Source: Streptomyces sioyaensis
GTDB taxonomy: Bacteria; Actinomycetota; Actinomycetes; Streptomycetales; Streptomycetaceae
DNA: 59,604 bases
Direction of reading: 5' to 3'
Assembly: GCF_004122735.1 (NCBI RefSeq)
Contig: NZ_SDIF01000035.1
Span: forward strand, 1 to 59,604
In this document: one piece after another, positions 1 to 7,779 of the stretch
Layout: each line of letters opens with the position of its first letter
How positions within the stretch are numbered: position 1 is the first letter of the stretch
The notes under the pieces: generated by a model
What the model saw: the letters and a program-made list of their open reading frames with translations, nothing else
Databases searched by the model: none
What the model was told of the DNA's origin: nothing
Made by a program: the position numbers and the translations under genes

Positions 1-2
1 GG

Positions 3-674
3 AGTGCGGGAAGTGGGGAGGCGGGCGGCTGGGGCCACGGCGCGCAGGAACAGCGCGACGAGGGGCGGCTGCGGTCCGCCTGCGACAACCTGCCCACGGT
101 GCTGGCGCGTACCAGCCGGGAGTGTGCGCGACGGCATGCGGTGCTGGTGGCGGCGGTACGGGAGGCCTGCGCCGGACCCGTCGAGGGGCTGCACACGGTG
201 CCGCTCCGGCCGGACGGAACGGGGGCGGCCGATGCCGGTGCGGCCGTCGCCGGTGCGGTGGTGGGACGCGATGACGGGCGCCCGGGCGGCGGGTCGTCGG
301 GTGCGCGGGCCGTGCCGGCGGCCGGGGGAGCGGAGGGGGTGCGGGCCGTCCTCGACAGGGGTGAGCTGGGGAAACTGCCCGTCGAACAGCTCGGCGACGG
401 TGAGCTGCGGTTTCTCGCGCTGGCGCTGGTGCTGCTCACCGGGCCGGACGTGCTGGCCATGGACCCGGTCGGCGAGGTCCCGTCGGCCCATCAGCAGATG
501 ACGGTGCTGGCGGACGGGATGGACCGCTGCATGGACGGCAGGCAGGCCCGTGAGCTGGTGTCGTTGGCCGCGCGGATGACCGAGCGCGGGCATGTGCGGC
601 TGCTGGGGACGGTGCGGGACCCCACGGTCGCCGACGGACTGCCCGGCGTACAGGTGCTACACCTGGGGGTATGA
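3..674 (+). CDS. ATP-binding (AAA/ABC-like) protein, 3' part only
   Basis: The gene is cut by the left edge of the window: frame 3 is open from the first base and ends in TGA at 672-674. The visible 223 residues end with an ABC/SMC-like signature followed by a Walker B-like stretch (DGELRFLALALVLLTGPDVLAMD), which suggests the C-terminal lobe of a nucleotide-binding ATPase. The Walker A half would lie outside the window. The stop overlaps the start of the next gene (ATGA at 671-674), so the two are probably translationally coupled. The middle section is rich in Gly and Ala and looks like a variable linker. The function is unknown; the ATPase call rests only on the C-terminal motifs. Confidence 0.7.
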   Translation, partial: SAGSGEAGGWGHGAQEQRDEGRLRSACDNLPTVLARTSRECARRHAVLVAAVREACAGPVEGLHTVPLRPDGTGAADAGAAVAGAVVGRDDGRPGGGSSGARAVPAAGGAEGVRAVLDRGELGKLPVEQLGDGELRFLALALVLLTGPDVLAMDPVGEVPSAHQQMTVLADGMDRCMDGRQARELVSLAARMTERGHVRLLGTVRDPTVADGLPGVQVLHLGV

Positions 675-1033
675 GTGAAGATCTTCATGCGCTGCAGCGA
701 CGGCTCGCCGAGTTCGCGGCCGCGCGGGACTGGCAGCAGTACCACACCCCCAAGAACCTGGCCGCGGCGCTGAGTGTCGAGGCCGCGGAACTCGTCGAGA
801 TCTTCCAGTGGTTGACGCCGGAGGAGTCGGCGACGGTGATGTCGGATCCGCGGAAGGCCGGCCGGGTCGAGGACGAGGTCGCGGACGTGCTGGCCTATCT
901 GCTGCAGTTCTGCGAGGCGTTGGGGATCGACCCCCTGACGGCGCTCGCGGCGAAGATCGAGCGCAATGAGTCGCGCTTCCCGGCGGTGCGGTCGGCACGA
1001 CCGGACCGGCCGCGGGAGGGCGAGGAGGAGTAG
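671..1033 (+). CDS. MazG-like nucleotide pyrophosphohydrolase
   Basis: The 120-residue protein resembles small MazG/RS21-C6-type all-alpha NTP pyrophosphatases, which hydrolyse (d)NTPs to the monophosphate and pyrophosphate. Metal-binding acidic motifs are visible: EAAELVE at residues 37-43 and EDEVADV at 67-73, with the usual ER(N)E helix near residue 98. Its length matches the single-domain members. The ATG overlaps the stop of the upstream ATPase gene (ATGA), so the pair forms a small operon. A strong hairpin follows at 1076-1116. House-cleaning of non-canonical nucleotides is likely; the true substrate cannot be read from sequence. Confidence 0.88.
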   Translation: MSEDLHALQRRLAEFAAARDWQQYHTPKNLAAALSVEAAELVEIFQWLTPEESATVMSDPRKAGRVEDEVADVLAYLLQFCEALGIDPLTALAAKIERNESRFPAVRSARPDRPREGEEE

Positions 1034-1075
1034 AGGAACAGAGGAGTAGGGGCCGGGTCCGGGCGAGGCGGTAGC

Positions 1076-1116
1076 GGGGCGGGGGCCGACGGGGCGGGGG
1101 CGTCGGCCCCCGCCCC
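1076..1116 (+). terminator. Hairpin terminator after the mazG-like gene
   Basis: Perfect 15-bp GC-rich arms (1076-1090 and 1102-1116) enclose an 11-nt loop. It begins 43 bp after the mazG-like stop and lacks a U tract, as is usual in Streptomyces. Confidence 0.75.
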
Positions 1117-1452
1117 GCCGCGTGAGGTGGCCGCTCGCGCACTCGCACCGCGCACTCTCGGTGTCCGGCTCCGGGGCTTCTGCGCCGACTCCCGGTGTTC
1201 ACTTGGGCGTTCACTCCGGGCGTCTTGTGTGACGTGTGCCGGTGGTGTGAGGGGTGGGGCGGTCGTGGCGCGAGGGGAAGACGCGTGCATGAGCCCGCCC
1301 CTTCATCACTCTATGGAGTCATGGATCTTTCCACATCGCCTTGGTTGTCCACAGATTTGCGAATTCCCCTGGCTTTTTTGGGTGTTCACCCTCACTCTGG
1401 GTAGTGAAAAGAGTGCAGGGTGCATGCGATTGATGAGGAGAGGAGGGAGCGG
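1117..1452. other. Intergenic region between the mazG-like gene and DUF6099
   Basis: About 335 bp without a credible gene. It is less GC-rich than its surroundings around 1300-1420. It holds two DnaA-box-like 9-mers (annotated separately), a doubled GTTCACT near 1198-1218, and an imperfect inverted repeat (TTCAC...GTGAA) near 1384-1412 just before the DUF6099 ribosome binding site. The last of these probably lies in the promoter. Confidence 0.5.
1327..1353 (+). promoter_or_regulatory. Two DnaA-box-like 9-mers
   Basis: TTGTCCACA at 1345-1353 matches the preferred Streptomyces DnaA box, and a weaker copy (CTTTCCACA) lies at 1327-1335. They point the same way with starts 18 bp apart. No other origin features are nearby, so this could be a DnaA regulatory or titration site, or chance. 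Confidence 0.4.
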
Positions 1453-1908
1453 ATGGACGCAGTGCGGATCATCGCGGCGAGTCGGCGCGGTGTGGCGGAG
1501 GCGAACACGATTCAGGGAGTGATCGTCGAGGCCTGGCAGGCGCAAGCCCTGGCAGAGGCGATAGGCAGCCATCTGGCGATATTCGGTCCGTACGAAGTGC
1601 GGTCCAGGGCCCGGGGGTTAGGCGATGCGGGCGGGCGGTTCAGCGGGGGACTGCTGTGCCCGACATCGTCCACCGGTGCGCTGCGGGCGGGTCAGTTGAC
1701 CGAAGTCCGCGACGTCAAGGAGGCGTTGACGAGCCTGTGCCGATTGCTGCGGGAGGTGTGTGAAGCGCTGGTGGCCGTGGTGCTGCTGGCGGACGAGGAC
1801 GGAATGTACTGGACCTGCGTCGAGGCGATGGACACCGTCGACGAATCAAGAGACCGCGTCGCCGGAATACTGGAGAAGCTGGAGGTACGCGACCGCAACC
1901 CTGCCTGA
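1453..1908 (+). CDS. DUF6099 family protein with a TTA codon
   Basis: The 151-residue protein is helical and resembles the uncharacterised Streptomyces family DUF6099. I recognise no catalytic motif. The start is placed at ATG 1453 because a strong Shine-Dalgarno sequence (GAGGAGAGGAGGGAG) precedes it; an in-frame ATG at 1420 lies upstream of that sequence. Codon 56 (1618-1620) is TTA, the rare leucine codon read only by the bldA tRNA, so expression is probably delayed to development. Most TTA-bearing Streptomyces genes are developmental or accessory. The gene stands alone between long intergenic stretches. Confidence 0.75.
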   Translation: MDAVRIIAASRRGVAEANTIQGVIVEAWQAQALAEAIGSHLAIFGPYEVRSRARGLGDAGGRFSGGLLCPTSSTGALRAGQLTEVRDVKEALTSLCRLLREVCEALVAVVLLADEDGMYWTCVEAMDTVDESRDRVAGILEKLEVRDRNPA

Positions 1909-2329
1909 GGTGGGACGTCCCCACCGCGACCGCGTCCACGCGGAACGAACACCCCGAGCGGTACGCCACCGCCCCGGGGCCGGGAGCGCTCACGCCCGAC
2001 ACGCCCACGGCCCGCCCACCGTCGTCACTGCTTCCCCGCCGGCCCCTGCCCGTCTCCTCGCCCCTCCCCGTCGTCTCCTCGCCCCTACCCGTCGCCCTTT
2101 CGTGCCCTCGCGGGTGGCGTATGTGCTTCGGGGGTACTCGGTGTGCCGTGTCCTTGGTGCGTCCCTGTCCCCATCAGTACGTATCCCCGTTGGCCAGCTG
2201 GGTCGGCTACGCCAGAGGCGACTGGGCCGAGTACGGCACCGCCCGGGCTGCGGACAAAGCGGGAGACGTCGGTCCAGCCGTCGATTGGCCTCGCGAGGTT
2301 GTTCGTCGTGCCTTCAGGAGGAGACTGTC
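1909..2329 (+). other. Intergenic region upstream of the iminopeptidase gene
   Basis: About 420 bp in which I see no supported gene, hairpin or operator. Long open frames run through it, but their composition is typical of shadow frames (Pro/Arg-rich). It presumably contains the promoter of the gene at 2330. Confidence 0.5.
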
Positions 2330-3295
2330 ATGGCCCAGCCGTTTCCATCCGTCGAACCGTACGCGCACGGCCTCCTCGACGTCGGCGACGGAAACCAGAT
2401 CTACTGGGAGAGCAGCGGAAACCCCAAGGGGAAGCCGGCCCTCTGTGTGCACGGCGGCCCCGGAGGTGGGGGGCGCCGCGGCAGCCGCACGATGTTCGAC
2501 CCCGAGGTCTACCGAGTCGTCCTGTTCGATCAGCGTGGCTGCGGTGAGAGTCGGCCTCATGCCTCCGACCCGGCCGTCAGCCTTGAACACAACACCACCG
2601 ACCACCTCATCGCCGATATGGAGCGGCTCCGCGAGCACTTGGGCATCGAGCGCTGGCTCCTCTACGGCGGCTCCTGGGGCTCGACGTTGATCCTCGCCTA
2701 CGCTGAGCGCTACCCCGAGCGGGTCTCCGAGATCGTCATCGTCGGCGTCACCATGACCCGGCCGGAAGAGACCGACTGGCTCTACTGCGGCGTCGGACGC
2801 CTGCTGCCCGGCCCCTGGGAGGCGTTCCGTGACGCACTGCCGGAGCCGGACCGCGGCGGCAATCTCGTGGCCGCCTACGACCGGCTGGTGAACAGCCCGG
2901 ATGAGGCCGTCCGGGTCAAGGCGGCGCGGGACTGGTGCGCTTGGGAGGATGCTGTCATCGCCCACGAGGTACTCGGCCGTCCCGGTTACTACAGCGACAA
3001 GCCTGACGACGCCCTGATGGCCTTCGTCCGGATCTGCACGCATTACTTCGCCAATGATGCCTGGCTTGAGGACGGACAACTGCTCCGTAACGCGCACCAG
3101 CTGGCGGGTATCCCGGCGGTGCTGATCCACGGCCGACTCGACCTGGGCAGTCCGCTGAAGACGGCGTGGGAGCTGTCCCGGGCATGGCAAGACGCAGAGC
3201 TGAAGGTGATCGACGACTCGGGACACACAGGCAGTCCCCTGAGGCGGGACGCGATCCTGGAGGCGATCGCGCGGTGTGGAAGGAGCGGGCGGTGA
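2330..3295 (+). CDS. pip: Proline iminopeptidase (alpha/beta hydrolase)
   Basis: The 321-residue protein belongs to peptidase family S33, which removes N-terminal proline from peptides. It shows the oxyanion-hole motif HGGPGG at residues 41-46, the DQRGCGES motif at 67-74, and the nucleophile elbow GGSWGS at 113-118 with Ser115 as nucleophile. A catalytic Asp is likely in the HGRLD stretch and the His in DSGHTG near the C terminus. ATG 2330 is preceded by CAGGAGGAG, a good ribosome binding site. No signal peptide is visible, so it is cytoplasmic. It is not in an obvious operon. Confidence 0.92.
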   Translation: MAQPFPSVEPYAHGLLDVGDGNQIYWESSGNPKGKPALCVHGGPGGGGRRGSRTMFDPEVYRVVLFDQRGCGESRPHASDPAVSLEHNTTDHLIADMERLREHLGIERWLLYGGSWGSTLILAYAERYPERVSEIVIVGVTMTRPEETDWLYCGVGRLLPGPWEAFRDALPEPDRGGNLVAAYDRLVNSPDEAVRVKAARDWCAWEDAVIAHEVLGRPGYYSDKPDDALMAFVRICTHYFANDAWLEDGQLLRNAHQLAGIPAVLIHGRLDLGSPLKTAWELSRAWQDAELKVIDDSGHTGSPLRRDAILEAIARCGRSGR

Positions 3296-3507
3296 CCGGC
3301 TCCGCGCCACGGTGCGGGGTTCCTCACCTCAGAACAGAGCCAGGGAACGGGCGGAGTGCGCCGTCGGAACACCGCCTCAAAACGTCCCTGGCCGCGCTGC
3401 TCGCCGATCCCTGGATGTCGGCCTTGCCGCCGTCCCGCGGGCCGACCCAACCGTCCGACATCCCCCGACTCCCTCCGCAAAGTCGTCGGAGCGGCCAAGA
3501 TGGGTGG

Positions 3508-4743
3508 ATGGGATTCCAAGTCGACTCCGAGGCCGGGCGGCTGCGCCGGGTCATCCTGCATCGCCCCGATCTGGAGCTGAAGCGGCTCACGCCCTCGAAC
3601 AAGGACGCCTTGCTCTTCGACGACGTGTTGTGGGTGCGCCGGGCGCGGGCCGAGCACGACGGGTTCGCCGACGTGCTCCGGGACCGTGGGGTGGAGGTCC
3701 ACCTCTTCGGGGATCTGCTGGCCGAGAGCATGCAGATTCCCGAGGCGCGGAGGCTGGTCCTCGACCGGGTCTTCGACGAGAAGGAATACGGGCCGCTGGC
3801 CACCGACCACCTGCGGGCGGCCTTCGACGAGCTTCCGGTCCCGGAGCTGGTCGAGGCGCTGGTCGGCGGCATGACCAAGCGCGAGTTCCTGGAGCGCCAC
3901 CCCGAGCCCACCTCGGTGCGCTTCCATGTGATGGATCTGGACGACTTCCTACTGGGACCGCTGCCCAACCACCTCTTCACCCGCGACACCTCGGCCTGGA
4001 TCTATGACGGGGTGTCGATCAACTCCATGCGCTGGCCTGCCAGGCAGCGCGAGACCATGCATTACGAGGCGATCTACCGGCACCACCCGCTCTTCCGCGG
4101 CGAGGACTTCCATGTCTGGTCGGAGGGTCAGGCGGACTTCCCCTCGACGATCGAGGGCGGGGACGTCCTGGTGCTGGGCAGCGGCGCCGTGCTCATCGGG
4201 ATGAGCGAACGCACCACGCCGCAGGCCGTGGAGCTGCTCGCGCGGGGGCTGTTCGCAGCGGGTTCCGCCCGCACGATCGTGGCGCTGGACATGCCCAAGC
4301 GCCGGGCGTTCATGCATCTGGACACCGTCATGACCATGATCGACGGGGATACGTTCACCCAGTACGAGGGTCTGGGCATGCTCCGCTCGTACACCATCGA
4401 GCCGGGGTCGGGCGACCAGGACCTCAAGGTCACCGACCATCCGCCGGAGCACATGCACCGCGCCATAGCGGCGTCGCTGGGCCTGTCCGACATCCGGGTG
4501 CTGACCGCGACCCAGGATGTGCACTCGGCCGAGCGTGAGCAGTGGGACGACGGCTGCAATGTGCTGGCGGTGGAGCCGGGTGTGGTGGTGGCGTACGAGC
4601 GGAACGTCACCACCAACACCTTCCTCCGCAAGCGCGGCATCGAGGTGATCACGATCCCGGGAAGCGAGCTGGGACGCGGGCGCGGCGGGCCGCGCTGTAT
4701 GAGCTGTCCGGTGGCGAGGGACGCGGTGCCGGGGGCAGCCTGA
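3508..4743 (+). CDS. arcA: Arginine deiminase
   Basis: The enzyme hydrolyses L-arginine to citrulline and ammonia, the first step of the arginine deiminase pathway. At 411 residues it has the normal length. Landmarks are the substrate loop NHLFTRD (154-160), the catalytic Glu/Asp of EGGD (216-219), HLDT with the catalytic His at 270, and the C-terminal GGPRCMSCP with nucleophile Cys397. ATG 3508 gives the conserved N terminus; its ribosome binding site is weak. The ornithine carbamoyltransferase gene follows 180 bp downstream, and an amino-acid permease after that, so this is a catabolic arginine module. Carbamate kinase (arcC) is not in the window. Confidence 0.95.
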   Translation: MGFQVDSEAGRLRRVILHRPDLELKRLTPSNKDALLFDDVLWVRRARAEHDGFADVLRDRGVEVHLFGDLLAESMQIPEARRLVLDRVFDEKEYGPLATDHLRAAFDELPVPELVEALVGGMTKREFLERHPEPTSVRFHVMDLDDFLLGPLPNHLFTRDTSAWIYDGVSINSMRWPARQRETMHYEAIYRHHPLFRGEDFHVWSEGQADFPSTIEGGDVLVLGSGAVLIGMSERTTPQAVELLARGLFAAGSARTIVALDMPKRRAFMHLDTVMTMIDGDTFTQYEGLGMLRSYTIEPGSGDQDLKVTDHPPEHMHRAIAASLGLSDIRVLTATQDVHSAEREQWDDGCNVLAVEPGVVVAYERNVTTNTFLRKRGIEVITIPGSELGRGRGGPRCMSCPVARDAVPGAA

Positions 4744-4845
4744 GGATGCCCCGCACCCTTCGGGGCGGGGCCGGCTCCCGCAGCGGCCAGCGGCTCCGCG
4801 CTTCCGGCCAGGGGCTCCGTGCTCTCCGTGCTTCCACCGGGGGCT

Positions 4846-4874
4846 CCGTATAGAGATACGTATGCTCGTATACA
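4846..4874 (+). promoter_or_regulatory. AT-rich CGTAT repeat, possible ARG box or promoter
   Basis: CGTAT occurs three times (4847, 4859, 4867) in an AT-rich stretch that is partly palindromic (GTAT...ATAC), about 50 bp before the carbamoyltransferase start. Its base composition stands out from the GC-rich surroundings. ArgR operators (ARG boxes) are AT-rich imperfect palindromes, so ArgR control is plausible but not shown. Confidence 0.45.
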
Positions 4875-4923
4875 CTTCCACTATTCGAGTCCGTCCCGAC
4901 CGCCGCGAATCAGGAGCCCACCC

Positions 4924-5928
4924 ATGGCGATAGACCTCAGGGGCCGCCATTTCCTCAAGGAGCTGGACTTCAGCGCCGAGGAATTCCGCCGACTGACCGA
5001 GCTGGCGGCCGAGCTGAAAGCGGCCAAGCGCGCCGGCACCGAGGTCCCCCGCCTCCGGGGCAGGAACATCGCCCTGATCTTCGAGAAGACCTCGACCCGG
5101 ACCCGCTGCTCCTTCGAGGTCGCGGCGGCGGACCAGGGCGCCTCGACCACCTACCTCGACCCGTCCGGCTCGCAGATCGGGCACAAGGAGTCGGTGAAGG
5201 ACACCGCCCGGGTGCTCGGCCGGATGTTTGACGGCATCGAGTTCCGCGGCAGCCGGCAGGCCGACGTCGAGGAGCTGGCGGCCCACGCCGGGGTGCCCGT
5301 CTTCAACGGGCTGACCGACGAATGGCATCCCACACAGATGCTCGCCGACGTGCTGACCATGATCGAGCACGGTCCGGGCCGCCCTCTGGAGGAGACCGCC
5401 TTCGCCTACCTCGGCGACGCCCGGAACAACATGGGCAACTCCTACCTCGTCACCGGTGCCCTGCTCGGCATGGACGTCCGGATCGTGGCGCCGAAGCAGC
5501 TGTGGCCCGAGGAGTCGGTCATCGCGCAGGCGCGCGCGCTCGCCGGGACCAGCGGCGCCCGCCTCACGCTCACCGACGACGTCACCGAGGGCGTGCGCGG
5601 TGCGGACTTCGTGACGACCGATGTCTGGGTCTCCATGGGCGAGCCCAAGGAGGTGTGGGACGAGCGGATCGCGCTGCTCGCCCCGTACGCGGTCACGATG
5701 GACGTGCTGCGCGCCACCGGCAAGCCGGACGTGAAGTTCCTGCACTGCCTGCCCGCGTACCACGACCTGGGCACGGCGCTCGGCCGGGAGATCCACGCCC
5801 GGCACGGTCTGTCGTCGCTGGAGGTCACCGACGAGGTCTTCGAGTCCGCGCACTCCGTCGTCTTCGACGAGGCGGAGAACCGGATGCACACGATCAAGGC
5901 GGTGCTGGTGGCGACGCTCGCCGGCTAG
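4924..5928 (+). CDS. arcB: Ornithine carbamoyltransferase (probably catabolic)
   Basis: The enzyme interconverts citrulline plus phosphate with ornithine plus carbamoyl phosphate. The 334-residue sequence has the carbamoyl-phosphate motif STRTR (57-61), HPTQ (135-138) and the ornithine-binding HCLPA (274-278). ATG 4924 is preceded by AGGAG. Location directly after arcA suggests the catabolic direction. Sequence alone does not exclude the anabolic ArgF role, so the symbol argF would also be acceptable. An AT-rich repeat lies upstream and a hairpin downstream at 6053-6084. Confidence 0.93.
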   Translation: MAIDLRGRHFLKELDFSAEEFRRLTELAAELKAAKRAGTEVPRLRGRNIALIFEKTSTRTRCSFEVAAADQGASTTYLDPSGSQIGHKESVKDTARVLGRMFDGIEFRGSRQADVEELAAHAGVPVFNGLTDEWHPTQMLADVLTMIEHGPGRPLEETAFAYLGDARNNMGNSYLVTGALLGMDVRIVAPKQLWPEESVIAQARALAGTSGARLTLTDDVTEGVRGADFVTTDVWVSMGEPKEVWDERIALLAPYAVTMDVLRATGKPDVKFLHCLPAYHDLGTALGREIHARHGLSSLEVTDEVFESAHSVVFDEAENRMHTIKAVLVATLAG

Positions 5929-6052
5929 GACGGCAGGGCGGCAGGGCGGGCAGGGTTCCCCCACGGCACCTCGGGCGCTGCCCCAGCCATCCGCACAGCC
6001 ATCCGCCGCAACGGGCGATCATGCAGGTCAAGCGGTTACCATCGAGCCGCTC

Positions 6053-6084
6053 GCGGGGTTCGGACCCATCGGTCCGGACCCCGC
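6053..6084 (+). terminator. Hairpin between arcB and the permease gene
   Basis: Arms at 6053-6066 and 6071-6084 pair over 14 bp with one G-U pair and a 4-nt loop. It lies 58 bp before the permease start, so it can end arcB transcription or attenuate read-through. Confidence 0.65.
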
Positions 6085-6141
6085 TTCGTGTGTGGCCCAC
6101 CCGCGCCGCGCGCACCGCACCATCAGAGAGAGAACCACCCC

Positions 6142-7779
6142 ATGCGCCCGCCCGTCTCCCGCCGCCGTCCCCCGGAGGCGCTGCGCGCCGCACCGTCCGC
6201 GGCCTCGTCCGGACCACGGATCAAGTCCCCCGATCTGCTCATCGCCGAATCGGGTGCGGACCTCGAAGGCCACGGCCTGCGGCGCAGCATGGGGCTCTTC
6301 CAGCTCATCTGCTTCGGCATCGGCGCGATCGTCGGCACCGGCATCTTCGTCGGTCTGTCCGACACCGTCGCCCAGGCCGGTCCCGCCGTCCTCGTCTCCT
6401 TCGTGCTGGCGGCCGTCACCTGCGTCTTCACCGCTTTCTCCTTCGCCGAGCTGGGCGGCGCGATACCGGTGTCCGGCAGCTCGTACTCCTACGCCTACGC
6501 CACCCTCGGCGAGCGCACCGCCTTCCTCGTCGGCTGGTGTCTGCTGCTCGAATACGGCATCTCGGTCTCGGCGGTCGCCGTCGGCTGGGGCCAGTACCTC
6601 AACGAGCTGCTCGGCGGCCTGACCGGCTGGCAGTTGCCCGCCGCGCTCTCCAGCCCGCCCGGTGACGGCGGCATCGTCAACGTCCCGGCCGTCGTCGTGA
6701 TGCTGCTCGCCGCCCTGCTGCTGGTCCGTGGCATCCGGGAGAGCGCCCGGGCGACCGCCGCGATGGCCGTCCTGAAGCTCGCGATCCTGGTCCTGTTCTG
6801 CGCGATCGGGCTCAGCGCCTTCCGGGCCGGCAACCTGTCGCCGTTCGCCCCGGAGGGCGTCGCCGGCATCACCTCCGGCGCCTCGGTCGCCTTCTTCTCC
6901 TACATCGGCTTCGATGCCATCACCACGGCCGGTGAGGAGGTCAGGAACCCGCGGCGCAACATCCCCGTCGCGATCATGGTCTGCATCGGTGTGGTCACCG
7001 TCCTGTACTGCCTGGTCGCGGCCTCCGCCATCGGTGCGCTCTCCGCCGGCGAGGTCGGCGGCCGGCCCGCCGCGCTGTCGCTGATCGTCAATCGCGTCAC
7101 CCACTCGACCCTCGGTGGCGCGGTGATCGCTTTCGGCGCCGTCGTCGCCATCGCCTCGGTCGTCCTCGCGGTCCTGTACGGCCAGACCCGCATCCTGATG
7201 TCGATGTCGCGGGACGGGCTGGTCCCGCGGATCTTCGAGCGGGTCTCGCCCCGGACGTCCACCCCCGTCGCCAACACCTGGATCGTCACGGCGGTCTTCG
7301 CCGTGCCGGCCGCGGTCGTGCCGCTGGATGCGGTGATGAATCTGTCGACCATCGGGACGCTGGCGGTCATGGTGGCCGTCAACCTGAGCGTGATGGTGCT
7401 GCGCCGCACCCGCCCCGATCTGCCGCGCCGCTTCCGCGTGCCGCTCTTCCCGGCCAGCCCGCTGTTGGGCATCGCCTTCTGTCTGTATCTGAGCTACGGA
7501 ACCGGTCCGGCGACCTGGCTCCAGTTCGCCGGTTTCCTGGTGGCCGGGGCGCTGGTCTACACGTGCTACGGGCGGCGCCGCTCGCGGCTCGGGCAGGCGC
7601 CGGCAGCGCAGGAACCGGTAGAGCAGGAACCGGCGGCCCGGGAGCCGGTGGCGCAGGAACCGGTGGCTCAGGAACCCGCGGACGGGGCCGGCACCGGCCT
7701 CTCCGGCACCGGCCTCTCTGGCACCGGCCTCTCCGGCACCGGCCTCACCCGCGCCGGCGTGGCACCTCGGGAAGGGTGA
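6142..7779 (+). CDS. APC-family amino-acid permease with repetitive C-terminal tail
   Basis: The 545-residue membrane protein has about twelve hydrophobic segments. It also has the APC signature near its start (GLFQLICFGIGAIVGTGIFVG) and FFSYIGFDAITTAGEEV, typical of cationic amino-acid transporters. Placement after arcA-arcB suggests uptake of arginine or exchange of arginine and ornithine. The C terminus is unusual: after the last membrane helix come five pentapeptides of the xQEPx type and then four GTGLS-type repeats, encoded by 15-bp tandem repeats. The final codons overlap the 3' end of the convergent gene by 35 bp. ATG 6142 was chosen because the conserved N terminus begins shortly after it. 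Confidence 0.88.
   Translation: MRPPVSRRRPPEALRAAPSAASSGPRIKSPDLLIAESGADLEGHGLRRSMGLFQLICFGIGAIVGTGIFVGLSDTVAQAGPAVLVSFVLAAVTCVFTAFSFAELGGAIPVSGSSYSYAYATLGERTAFLVGWCLLLEYGISVSAVAVGWGQYLNELLGGLTGWQLPAALSSPPGDGGIVNVPAVVVMLLAALLLVRGIRESARATAAMAVLKLAILVLFCAIGLSAFRAGNLSPFAPEGVAGITSGASVAFFSYIGFDAITTAGEEVRNPRRNIPVAIMVCIGVVTVLYCLVAASAIGALSAGEVGGRPAALSLIVNRVTHSTLGGAVIAFGAVVAIASVVLAVLYGQTRILMSMSRDGLVPRIFERVSPRTSTPVANTWIVTAVFAVPAAVVPLDAVMNLSTIGTLAVMVAVNLSVMVLRRTRPDLPRRFRVPLFPASPLLGIAFCLYLSYGTGPATWLQFAGFLVAGALVYTCYGRRRSRLGQAPAAQEPVEQEPAAREPVAQEPVAQEPADGAGTGLSGTGLSGTGLSGTGLTRAGVAPREG
7606..7749 (+). repeat. Two in-frame 15-bp tandem repeat tracts in the permease tail
   Basis: Five diverged 15-bp units (7606-7680; QEP-containing pentapeptides) are followed after a short gap by four nearly identical units (7690-7749; GTGLS-type). 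Because the unit is a multiple of three, copy number can change without a frameshift. Confidence 0.85.

Noticed and set aside
3949..5964. 671-residue open frame on the minus strand across arcA and arcB
   Set aside because: Shadow of two clearly recognisable plus-strand genes; Arg/Gly/His-rich composition and no motif.
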